Positions 1-5,672 of a stretch of 5,763 bases of DNA are shown one piece after another. This DNA comes from CAZWBR01 sp964404205 (GTDB lineage Bacteria; Bacteroidota; Bacteroidia; Bacteroidales; Prolixibacteraceae): contig CAYOJD010000149.1 in the NCBI GenBank assembly GCA_964404205.1, forward strand, positions 1-5,763, read 5' to 3'. Made by a program: the position numbers and the translations under genes. The notes under the pieces were generated by a model, which saw nothing but the letters and a program-made list of their open reading frames with translations, had not been told where the DNA came from and ran no database searches. Position 1 is the first letter of the stretch. Each line of letters starts with the position of its first letter.

Positions 1-405
1 GTATTATTTACGGAAGATCGATTGCTTGTTTCGGCTTTGAAGGCCTCGGTCAAAGAGGTTGAAACAGAAGTACACCAGTTGAACGGGCTTTTTATTCCAG
101 CCCATATTTCGCGCCGTCAAAACGGAATTCTTCACCAACTGGGTTTTATACCCCACGATTTAGAGTGCGATGCATACGAATTGACACCCGGTTCGTTGCG
201 CGAAAACTATTGGGAACTGGTTCCGAATGGAGAGCATGCAACCTGGATTTTTTCGTCAGATGCCCATTATCCTGAGCAGATTGGGAAATTCTCGACAGGT
301 TTTTGGCTTGAAAAACCTTCGTTTGAAGAGCTAAAAATGGCACTGAAAAACGAACAAGGTCGCCGCGTTGAAGGATTGGTAACCGGCTCAATATTCTGTC
401 AATGA
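1..405 (+). CDS. PHP-domain protein, C-terminal part (5' end outside the window)
   Basis: The frame is open from base 1 to the TGA at 403-405, so this is the last 134 residues of a longer protein; the TTG at 22 is internal and not a start. Two signatures of the PHP (polymerase and histidinol phosphatase) metal-dependent phosphoesterase fold are visible: a P-A-H-I motif with its His codon at 103-105, and an S-S-D-A-H motif at 253-267 whose Asp and His are typical metal ligands near the end of the fold. Between them lies a segment like LGFIPHDLECDAYEL, usual in stand-alone PHP proteins. The family hydrolyses phosphate esters, but the substrate cannot be read here. The stop overlaps the next ATG by 4 nt, so the two genes are probably translationally coupled. 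From general knowledge, PHP genes recur in [FeFe]-hydrogenase clusters of anaerobes, which suggests a regulatory or signalling role; that role is inference. Confidence 0.78.
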   Translation, partial: VLFTEDRLLVSALKASVKEVETEVHQLNGLFIPAHISRRQNGILHQLGFIPHDLECDAYELTPGSLRENYWELVPNGEHATWIFSSDAHYPEQIGKFSTGFWLEKPSFEELKMALKNEQGRRVEGLVTGSIFCQ

Positions 406-947
406 AACAGATTAGCTTGCATATTCTCGATATTGCCGAAAACTCGGTGCGTGCTGGAGCCTCGCAGATTATTGTGATTTTGGAGATGGATAAAACCAGT
501 GATACGTTGAGGCTCGAAATTACGGATAATGGCAGCGGTATGGAAAAGGAGACTATCGACCGGATTACAGATCCGTTCTTCACCACCCGCACCACGCGAA
601 AAGTAGGGCTTGGTTTGCCGCTTTTAAAACATCATGCAGAAACTACAGGCGGTAGTTTGTTGCTTGAAAGTTTTCCGGGAAAGGGAACCCGGGTAGTGGC
701 AATGTTCGGGTTAAACCATGTCGATAGGCAGCCGGTTGGCGATGTTGCCGGAGTTTTGGTGAATCTGGCGATTTCGTCGCCTGAAATAGATTTTATACTG
801 GATGCCAAAAGTGATAAAGGCGATTACCACTTTAGCAGCCGCGAAACAGCTTCTTTTTTTGAGGGTGTTCCGTTGTCATCGCCCGAAGTGGCGGAAGCTT
901 TGAAAGAAATGATTTCAGAAAATTTAAAAGAGATTGATATAGTGTGA
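402..947 (+). CDS. Stand-alone GHKL / histidine-kinase-type ATP-binding protein of the hydrogenase operon
   Basis: The protein has 181 residues and begins directly with an HATPase_c domain. The ATP-site boxes appear in order: an N-box with Glu13 and Asn14, a G1 box D-N-G-S-G at 42-46, an F-box-like D-P-F-F-T-T-R at 57-63, a G2-like V-G-L-G-L at 68-72, and the closing G-K-G-T at 93-96. It should therefore bind ATP-Mg. There is no dimerisation/phospho-acceptor His domain, sensor domain or transmembrane segment, so it is not a complete sensor kinase; it resembles anti-sigma-factor kinases (RsbW/SpoIIAB type) or an isolated catalytic domain. Residues from about 105 to 181 form an acidic tail I cannot assign. 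The ATG overlaps the PHP stop (ATGA) and no Shine-Dalgarno is seen, which fits coupling. Its partner or phosphorylation target is unknown; hydrogenase regulation is inferred only from position. Confidence 0.85.
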   Translation: MKQISLHILDIAENSVRAGASQIIVILEMDKTSDTLRLEITDNGSGMEKETIDRITDPFFTTRTTRKVGLGLPLLKHHAETTGGSLLLESFPGKGTRVVAMFGLNHVDRQPVGDVAGVLVNLAISSPEIDFILDAKSDKGDYHFSSRETASFFEGVPLSSPEVAEALKEMISENLKEIDIV

Positions 948-988
948 TATAAGTAATTCAAATCAAAGTAACTGAAAAACCAAACAAA
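948..988 (+). other. Short A-rich intergenic leader between the ATPase and ferredoxin genes
   Basis: This 41-nt spacer is the only sizeable gap inside the operon. It has no Shine-Dalgarno, no clear hairpin and no TAnnTTTG box. The A-rich stretch just before the ATG at 989 is typical of Bacteroidota translation starts. I see no reason to place a separate promoter here. Confidence 0.5.
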
Positions 989-1399
989 ATGACAAAGATT
1001 AAAACGCTTGACGATTTGCGGAAATTGCGCGATCAACTAAAGACTGATATCACGATACGCGAATCGGCTGAACATCCCGATAGCGTAGTACAGGTCCGTG
1101 TGGCCATGTCTACCTGCGGAATTTCGGCCGGGGCCAAAACAGTAATGGATTTTTTTATTGCCGAGCTGAAGAAACGGCAGGTTAAAAGCGTTGTTGCACA
1201 AACCGGCTGTATGGGCTACTGCTATGCCGAACCTACTGTTGAGGTACGGCTTCCGGGTCAGGAACCGATAGTTTTTGGCCATGTCGATACCCGTAAGGCC
1301 GATGAAATTATTGAGTCGTACATTCTCAATCATCGGTTGGTCGACGGGATTATTCCGGTGAATTATAAGTTGGTTGAAAACGATAACCGGAGGATTTGA
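989..1399 (+). CDS. hndB: HndB-like (2Fe-2S) ferredoxin-domain protein of the hydrogenase complex
   Basis: This 136-residue soluble protein has a thioredoxin-like [2Fe-2S] ferredoxin domain at about 34-122, after a charged helical N-terminus. The first cluster motif is S-T-C-G-I-S-A-G-A with Cys43; the second is T-G-C-M-G-Y-C-Y-A-E-P with Cys74 and Cys78. NuoE-type ferredoxins use C-x4-C plus C-x3-C, but here the second position (residue 48) is Gly, and the protein contains only these three cysteines. From memory, related proteins in clostridial and Thermotoga hydrogenase clusters have the same C-G-I-A-A-G-A motif, so this is probably a family trait. Its place beside a NuoF-like gene matches HndB of the Desulfovibrio NADP-reducing hydrogenase HndABCD, so it may be a fourth subunit. 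Whether it holds a [2Fe-2S] cluster is uncertain. The TGA ends one base before the hydB ATG. Confidence 0.82.
   Translation: MTKIKTLDDLRKLRDQLKTDITIRESAEHPDSVVQVRVAMSTCGISAGAKTVMDFFIAELKKRQVKSVVAQTGCMGYCYAEPTVEVRLPGQEPIVFGHVDTRKADEIIESYILNHRLVDGIIPVNYKLVENDNRRI
1389..1394 (+). promoter_or_regulatory. Strong Shine-Dalgarno that fixes the hydB start
   Basis: GGAGGA lies 6 nt before the ATG at 1401. It selects this ATG over the in-frame TTG at 1374, which would add nine residues, overlap the preceding gene by 26 nt and lack a ribosome site. It is the only clear Shine-Dalgarno in the operon, and it sits inside the end of the ferredoxin-like gene. Confidence 0.8.
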
Positions 1400-1400
1400 T

Positions 1401-3194
1401 ATGGCTGAAATTAAATACGATATATTGGTTTGTGGAGGTACCGGCTGTCGGGCTTCGGAGAGCCACCGGTTGGTCGAAAACCTCCGAAAAGAGCTAATCT
1501 TGCATAACCTCGACAATGAAGTGAAGGTGGTTGCCACCGGGTGTTTCGGTTTTTGCGAAAAAGGACCGATTGTCAAAATTATTCCCGACAATACATTTTA
1601 TACACAAGTTTCGCCTTGGGATGCCAATGAGATTGTTGAAGAACATATTATCAAAGGGCGAAAAGTAGAGCGGTTGCTTTATGTTGATCCCAAAAGTCAA
1701 CTGGGAATCGACGATTCGAAACAGATGGATTTTTATAAAAAACAGCTTCGTATTGCTTTGCGGAATTGTGGTTTTATTAATCCCGAAAACATTGAGGAAG
1801 CTATTGCCCGCGATGCTTATGCTGCATTGTCGAAAGTGCTTGAATATATGACCCCTGAAGAAGTTATCGACGAGATAAAACGTAGTGGTCTGCGCGGAAG
1901 GGGCGGTGGAGGCTTTCCTACAGGATTGAAATGGGAGATTGCACGAAAAAATGAGAGCAACACCAAATTTGTTGTTTGCAATGCCGACGAAGGCGACCCC
2001 GGGGCGTTTATGGATCGTTCAATCCTGGAGGGCGATCCTCATGCTGTACTCGAAGCAATGGCTATATGCGGCTATTGTATTGGCGCATCTAAAGGGTTGG
2101 TATACATCAGGGCTGAATATCCGTTGGCCATTCAACGCCTAAAAGTGGCTATTGCGCAGGCTCGCGAATATGGTTTGATTGGCGAAAATATCATGGAATC
2201 AGGGTTTTCGTTCGATGTCGAACTGCGGTATGGGGCAGGGGCTTTCGTTTGCGGCGAAGAAACGGCATTAATTCATTCGATGGAGGGGCTGCGCGGGGAA
2301 CCGTCAGTTAAACCACCTTTCCCGGCAGAGTCGGGTTACAAAGGTTTTCCAACGAATGTCAACAATGTTGAAACCTTTGCCAATATTCCCCCGGTTTTGA
2401 TGAATGGTGCAGAATGGTTCAGTGCTATTGGTACCGAAAAGTCGAAAGGGACAAAGGTTTTCGCATTGGCTGGTAAAATTAACAATGTTGGTTTGATTGA
2501 AGTCCCGATGGGGACCACCTTGCGCGAAGTAATTTTCGAGATTGGCGGAGGTATTAAAGGCGGTAAAAAATTCAAAGCGGTGCAAACCGGTGGCCCTTCG
2601 GGAGGTTGCCTCACCGAGAAGCATCTGGATATCCCCATCGATTTCGATAACCTGCTGGCTGCAGGCTCAATGATGGGATCGGGCGGCATGATTGTAATGG
2701 ACGAGAACGACTGTATGGTGTCGATGGCCAAATTCTTCCTCGATTTTACAGTCGAAGAGTCGTGTGGAAAATGTGCCCCGTGTCGCATTGGCAACAAACG
2801 GTTGTACGAGATATTAAACCGCATTACAGCCGGTAAATCGTCGCTGACCGAATTAGATGCTTTGACAAACCTCTGTTTGGTGATTAAAGATACATCGCTT
2901 TGCGGTTTAGGCCAGACCTCACCAAATCCGATACTTTCGACAATGAAGAACTTTGCCGAAGAGTATTACGAACATGTCGAAGAACACAAATGTCGCGCCG
3001 GAAGTTGCAAATCACTTTTACGTTATCAGATTATTGCTGATGAATGTGTTGGTTGTACGGCTTGCTCGAGGGCTTGCCCGGTCAACGCCATTGTGGGCGA
3101 ACGCAAACAGCTTCATGCCATCAACCAGACTATCTGTATCAAATGTGGGGCATGTATGGAAAAATGTAAGTTTAATGCTATTGTTCTGAATTAG
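1401..3194 (+). CDS. hydB: NAD-linked [FeFe]-hydrogenase subunit HydB (NuoF-like flavoprotein)
   Basis: The 597-residue cytoplasmic subunit should bind FMN and NAD(H) and link them to HydA and ferredoxin. Domains in order: an N-terminal thioredoxin-like [2Fe-2S] domain (Cys11, Cys16, Cys48, Cys52); a NuoF/51-kDa core with the glycine-rich G-R-G-G-G-G-F-P-T-G at 166-175, N-A-D-E-G-D-P-G-A-F at 194-203 and Y-G-A-G-A-F-V-C-G-E-E-T at 277-288; an SLBB-like stretch at about 350-405; and an N3-type [4Fe-4S] site (Cys455, Cys458, Cys461, Cys501). Last comes a two-cluster ferredoxin tail (Cys549/552/555/559 and Cys579/582/585/589). Plain NuoF lacks both the N-terminal ferredoxin domain and the tail, so this is the hydrogenase-type subunit; the same layout occurs in HndC and Thermotoga HydB. 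All expected ligands are present. The start is set by GGAGGA at 1389-1394, and the TAG is 2 nt before hydA. Bifurcation is the likely mode, but sequence alone does not exclude a simple NADH-dependent enzyme. Confidence 0.95.
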   Translation: MAEIKYDILVCGGTGCRASESHRLVENLRKELILHNLDNEVKVVATGCFGFCEKGPIVKIIPDNTFYTQVSPWDANEIVEEHIIKGRKVERLLYVDPKSQLGIDDSKQMDFYKKQLRIALRNCGFINPENIEEAIARDAYAALSKVLEYMTPEEVIDEIKRSGLRGRGGGGFPTGLKWEIARKNESNTKFVVCNADEGDPGAFMDRSILEGDPHAVLEAMAICGYCIGASKGLVYIRAEYPLAIQRLKVAIAQAREYGLIGENIMESGFSFDVELRYGAGAFVCGEETALIHSMEGLRGEPSVKPPFPAESGYKGFPTNVNNVETFANIPPVLMNGAEWFSAIGTEKSKGTKVFALAGKINNVGLIEVPMGTTLREVIFEIGGGIKGGKKFKAVQTGGPSGGCLTEKHLDIPIDFDNLLAAGSMMGSGGMIVMDENDCMVSMAKFFLDFTVEESCGKCAPCRIGNKRLYEILNRITAGKSSLTELDALTNLCLVIKDTSLCGLGQTSPNPILSTMKNFAEEYYEHVEEHKCRAGSCKSLLRYQIIADECVGCTACSRACPVNAIVGERKQLHAINQTICIKCGACMEKCKFNAIVLN

Positions 3195-3196
3195 TT

Positions 3197-4981
3197 ATGA
3201 CAGAAAAAAAACAACATATAACCCTCACTATCGATCAGCATCAGGTTTCGGTGCTCGAGGGAACAACAGTGCTTGAGGCTGCCAAAAAGGTGGGAATCGA
3301 TATTCCCACACTTTGCCACATGAAACTGCACGATATGGGAATCGAAAATAAACCTGCCGGTTGCCGTGTCTGTGTAGTTGAGGTCGAAGGGCGTAAAAAC
3401 CTGGCTCCTTCGTGTGTAACACTGGCTACTGAAGGAATGAAAATTCGAACCAATTCAGTCAGGGTACTGAATGCCCGTCAAACAGTCCTCGAGTTGATTT
3501 TGTCTGATCATCCGGCCGATTGTCTGGTATGCATCAAATCCGGAAACTGCGATTTACAATCTATGGCCCAAAGGTTTAATATCCGCAATATTACCTACAA
3601 AGGAGAACAGTCAACTTACCGCGAAGATTTTTCGCCGTCGGTGATTCGCGAAATGGACAAATGCATCATGTGCCGTCGTTGCGAAATGATGTGCAATCAG
3701 GTACAGACTGTAGGGGCGCTTTCAGGTGTAAACCGAGGATTTATGGCAGTGGTTTCGCCGGCATTCGAGCAGGATTTGCAGGATTCTGTCTGTACGTTTT
3801 GTGGACAGTGCGTCGCCGTCTGTCCTACAGGGGCTTTAACCGAAGTAAACCATACCAGTGATGTGATAAAGTCGCTGGCCGATCCACGAAAGACGGTTAT
3901 TGTACAAACTGCTCCGGCAGTTCGCGCAGCACTGGGCGAAGCTTTTGGGCTTGAACCGGGCACGTTGGTTACGGGTAAGTTAGTTTCGGCGCTAAAAGAG
4001 CTTGGTTTCGAGTATGTTTTCGATACTGACTTTGCAGCTGACCTGACTATTATGGAAGAGGGAACCGAATTTCTGAATCGGCTGAATGATTTCTTTTCGG
4101 GAAACGAGAAGGCCAATCTACCCATTTTGACTTCATGTTGCCCGGCCTGGGTTAACTTCTTCGAAAAGCAATTCCCGGAATTGAAAGATATCCCGTCAAC
4201 TGCAAGGTCGCCGCAACAGATGTTTGGAGCGGTTGCCAAAAACTGGTTCGCAAAGAAAATAGGCGTAAAACGTGAAGATTTAATCGTTGTTTCTATCATG
4301 CCTTGTCTGGCCAAAAAATATGAATGTCAACGTGATGAATTTAAATCGAATGGCGATCCTGATGTCAATTATGTCCTGACTACCCGCGAACTGGCTCGTT
4401 TAATTCAGTTGGCAAATATCGATTTTATGGCATTGCCCGATGGCGAATTTGATAGCCCGATGGGCGAATCGACCGGAGCAGGGGTTATTTTCGGCACAAC
4501 CGGTGGTGTCATTGAGGCGGCTGTGCGAACGGCATACGAGCTTCAAACGGGAAAAACGCTGGAAAAGGTCGATTTTGAACAACTGCGCGGGATGGAGGGG
4601 CTTCGCCATGCTACCATCGATTTTGACGGGGTTCCGGTTCACATTGGTATTGCGCATGGATTGGGAAATGCCCGCCGATTGTTAGAAAGCATACAACGCG
4701 GCGAATGTAACTTTCATGCCATCGAAATTATGTCGTGCCCGGGAGGTTGTATTGGCGGCGGTGGCCAACCGCTCCATCACGGGAAGAGTAAAATACTGAA
4801 AGCCAGAATGGCTGCCATTTATCGTGAAGATAGCGGGAAGAAACTGCGAAAATCGCACGAAAACCCCGATATCATCAGGTTGTACGAAGAGTTTTTGGGA
4901 AAACCACTCAGTCATAAAGCTCATGAACTGCTTCATACCAACTATTTCGACAGACAGGTTAATTTTTTGGAAGAAAACTAA
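3197..4981 (+). CDS. hydA: [FeFe]-hydrogenase catalytic subunit HydA (group A, NAD-linked multimeric type)
   Basis: The 594-residue subunit catalyses reversible H2 formation from protons and electrons. The N-terminal relay is complete: a [2Fe-2S] domain (Cys40, Cys56, Cys59, Cys73), a His-ligated [4Fe-4S] site (His105, Cys109, Cys112, Cys118), and two ferredoxin-type clusters (Cys156/159/162/166 and Cys199/202/205/209). The H-domain has all three signatures: L1 T-S-C-C-P-A-W at 312-318, L2 M-P-C-L-A-K-K at 368-374, and L3 with Cys514 and Cys518 followed by G-G-G-G. By eye against Clostridium pasteurianum CpI, the H-cluster ligands are Cys315, Cys370, Cys514 and Cys518; Lys373 faces the bridging dithiolate; and the proton path is Cys314, Glu288, Ser334 and Glu291. 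The small-subunit-like helical region (about 535-585) is fused at the C-terminus. The additional C-terminal [2Fe-2S] domain reported for Thermotoga HydA is absent. No signal peptide is seen, so it is cytoplasmic. The start is 2 nt after the hydB stop without a Shine-Dalgarno. Confidence 0.96.
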   Translation: MTEKKQHITLTIDQHQVSVLEGTTVLEAAKKVGIDIPTLCHMKLHDMGIENKPAGCRVCVVEVEGRKNLAPSCVTLATEGMKIRTNSVRVLNARQTVLELILSDHPADCLVCIKSGNCDLQSMAQRFNIRNITYKGEQSTYREDFSPSVIREMDKCIMCRRCEMMCNQVQTVGALSGVNRGFMAVVSPAFEQDLQDSVCTFCGQCVAVCPTGALTEVNHTSDVIKSLADPRKTVIVQTAPAVRAALGEAFGLEPGTLVTGKLVSALKELGFEYVFDTDFAADLTIMEEGTEFLNRLNDFFSGNEKANLPILTSCCPAWVNFFEKQFPELKDIPSTARSPQQMFGAVAKNWFAKKIGVKREDLIVVSIMPCLAKKYECQRDEFKSNGDPDVNYVLTTRELARLIQLANIDFMALPDGEFDSPMGESTGAGVIFGTTGGVIEAAVRTAYELQTGKTLEKVDFEQLRGMEGLRHATIDFDGVPVHIGIAHGLGNARRLLESIQRGECNFHAIEIMSCPGGCIGGGGQPLHHGKSKILKARMAAIYREDSGKKLRKSHENPDIIRLYEEFLGKPLSHKAHELLHTNYFDRQVNFLEEN

Positions 4982-4993
4982 AGTTAGATCAAT

Positions 4994-5485
4994 ATGGATA
5001 CGCTTGATAATATCACGATAAAATTGAAAAAAGAGGATATTAATTTTATTCGGGCCGTTTGCAGCGACTTTAACAACGACCGCAACGAATTGATTAATGT
5101 TTTGCACAAAACCCAGGAACATTTTGGTTATCTGCCGGCCGAAGTGCAGGAATTAATTGCCGCTGAACTGAATATGTCGGTCGCTAAAGTGTATGGGGTA
5201 GTTACTTTTTACTCCTTTTTCACAATGGTGCCTCGTGGCGAATTTCCGGTTTCCATTTGTACCGGAACAGCATGTTACGTTCGTGGCGCAGAGAAAGTAC
5301 TTGACGAGTTTCGTAAACAACTGGGTATCGATGTTGGCGAGGTAACTCCCGATGGAAAATTCTCGCTCTCGTGCCTGCGGTGCGTTGGTGCCTGTGGATT
5401 AGCTCCTGTGGTGATGATTGGCGAGAAGACCTTTGGACGGGTAGCTCCCGAGAAGGTTGCGGAAATACTAAGCGAGTTTCGTTAA
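4994..5485 (+). CDS. hydC: [FeFe]-hydrogenase subunit HydC (NuoE-like [2Fe-2S] protein)
   Basis: At 163 residues this has the usual length of a NuoE/24-kDa-type subunit. An N-terminal helical region (about 13-65) holds the familiar L-x-K-T-Q-E-H-F-G-Y-L-P stretch and the V-Y-G-V-V-T-F-Y-S-F-F segment at 66-76. The thioredoxin-like [2Fe-2S] domain follows, with C-T-G-T-A-C at 89-94 and C-V-G-A-C-G-L-A-P at 130-138, giving ligands Cys89, Cys94, Cys130 and Cys134. It probably docks on HydB near FMN and carries an extra electron-transfer cluster, as in complex I and Thermotoga HydABC. Cys127 adds a fifth cysteine three residues before the second motif. The gene starts 12 nt after hydA with no clear Shine-Dalgarno and is the last gene of the operon, followed at once by a terminator. 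In several known clusters the NuoE-like gene comes first, so this order differs. Confidence 0.94.
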   Translation: MDTLDNITIKLKKEDINFIRAVCSDFNNDRNELINVLHKTQEHFGYLPAEVQELIAAELNMSVAKVYGVVTFYSFFTMVPRGEFPVSICTGTACYVRGAEKVLDEFRKQLGIDVGEVTPDGKFSLSCLRCVGACGLAPVVMIGEKTFGRVAPEKVAEILSEFR

Positions 5486-5490
5486 AAAAG

Positions 5491-5526
5491 AAGAAGGGCT
5501 ATCGCACGAGGATAGTCCTTCTTTTT
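5491..5526 (+). terminator. Rho-independent terminator of the hydrogenase operon
   Basis: A 13-bp stem pairs 5491-5503 with 5511-5523, broken only by one G-U pair (5498/5516), around a 7-nt loop GCACGAG. The right arm runs into five T residues at 5522-5526. It begins 5 nt after the hydC stop. The left arm is preceded by an A run at 5484-5489, so the element could also stop transcription from the opposite strand, but no opposing gene is visible. Confidence 0.9.
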
Positions 5527-5572
5527 GCTATTTATTAGTCTATCAATTGATTAATGCTTTGATCTAAACTCG

Positions 5573-5605
5573 TTTGGAAGAAATCATTTTTTAGGGTTAT
5601 ATTTG
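5573..5605 (+). promoter_or_regulatory. Bacteroidota-type promoter for the transporter gene
   Basis: TTTG at 5573-5576 is followed after 21 nt by TATATTTG at 5598-5605, an exact fit to the Bacteroidota -7 element TAnnTTTG with a normal spacing to the -33 element. Transcription would begin at about 5610-5615, giving a leader of about 60 nt that contains the whole riboswitch candidate. The start site is predicted, not shown. Confidence 0.72.
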
Positions 5606-5632
5606 CGGCCTCAAAATTATTGTAAAACCATT

Positions 5633-5668
5633 CACGGGTTCCATTACCCCGTGAAGTAAAAAAACAAC
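5633..5668 (+). promoter_or_regulatory. Candidate preQ1-I riboswitch
   Basis: A 6-bp stem, CACGGG (5633-5638) with CCCGTG (5648-5653), closes the 9-nt loop TTCCATTAC. An A-rich tail with seven consecutive A (5658-5664) followed by CAACA then runs to the start codon. A short GC-rich stem, a loop ending in U-A-C and an A-rich tail are the hallmarks of preQ1-I aptamers such as that of Thermoanaerobacter tengcongensis, where the loop cytosine pairs with the ligand; C5647 is the matching base here. The tail ends only a few bases before the ATG at 5673, so control would be at translation initiation. The downstream gene is a queuosine-precursor transporter, which is strong contextual support. The standard second helix between loop and tail is not obvious, so the call is not certain. 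Confidence 0.65.
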
Positions 5669-5672
5669 AAAA

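Noticed and set aside
22..24. TTG as the start of the first gene
   Set aside because: The reading frame stays open to base 1 and the PHP fold needs much more sequence upstream, so the gene is cut by the window edge.
146..595. Antisense open frame of 149 codons across the PHP and ATPase genes
   Set aside because: It covers the PHP metal motif and the ATPase N- and G1-boxes on the other strand, and has no supporting signal of its own.
1374..1400. Upstream TTG start for HydB
   Set aside because: It adds nine residues unlike the family N-terminus, overlaps hndB and lacks a ribosome site; the ATG at 1401 has GGAGGA at the right distance.
1037..1591. Antisense open frame of 184 codons across hndB and the start of hydB
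   Set aside because: Both genes on the + strand have clear conserved motifs throughout, and the reverse translation resembles no family.
3697..4314. Antisense open frame of 205 codons across hydA
   Set aside because: It lies wholly opposite the H-domain coding part of hydA, its translation is Ser/Thr/Phe-rich without recognisable motifs, and no promoter or ribosome site precedes it. It is a by-product of hydA codon use.
5542..5551. Perfect 10-bp palindrome ATCAATTGAT between terminator and promoter
   Set aside because: It is short, lies in AT-rich sequence about 20 nt upstream of the -33 box, and has no second copy in the window, so an operator call would be a guess.
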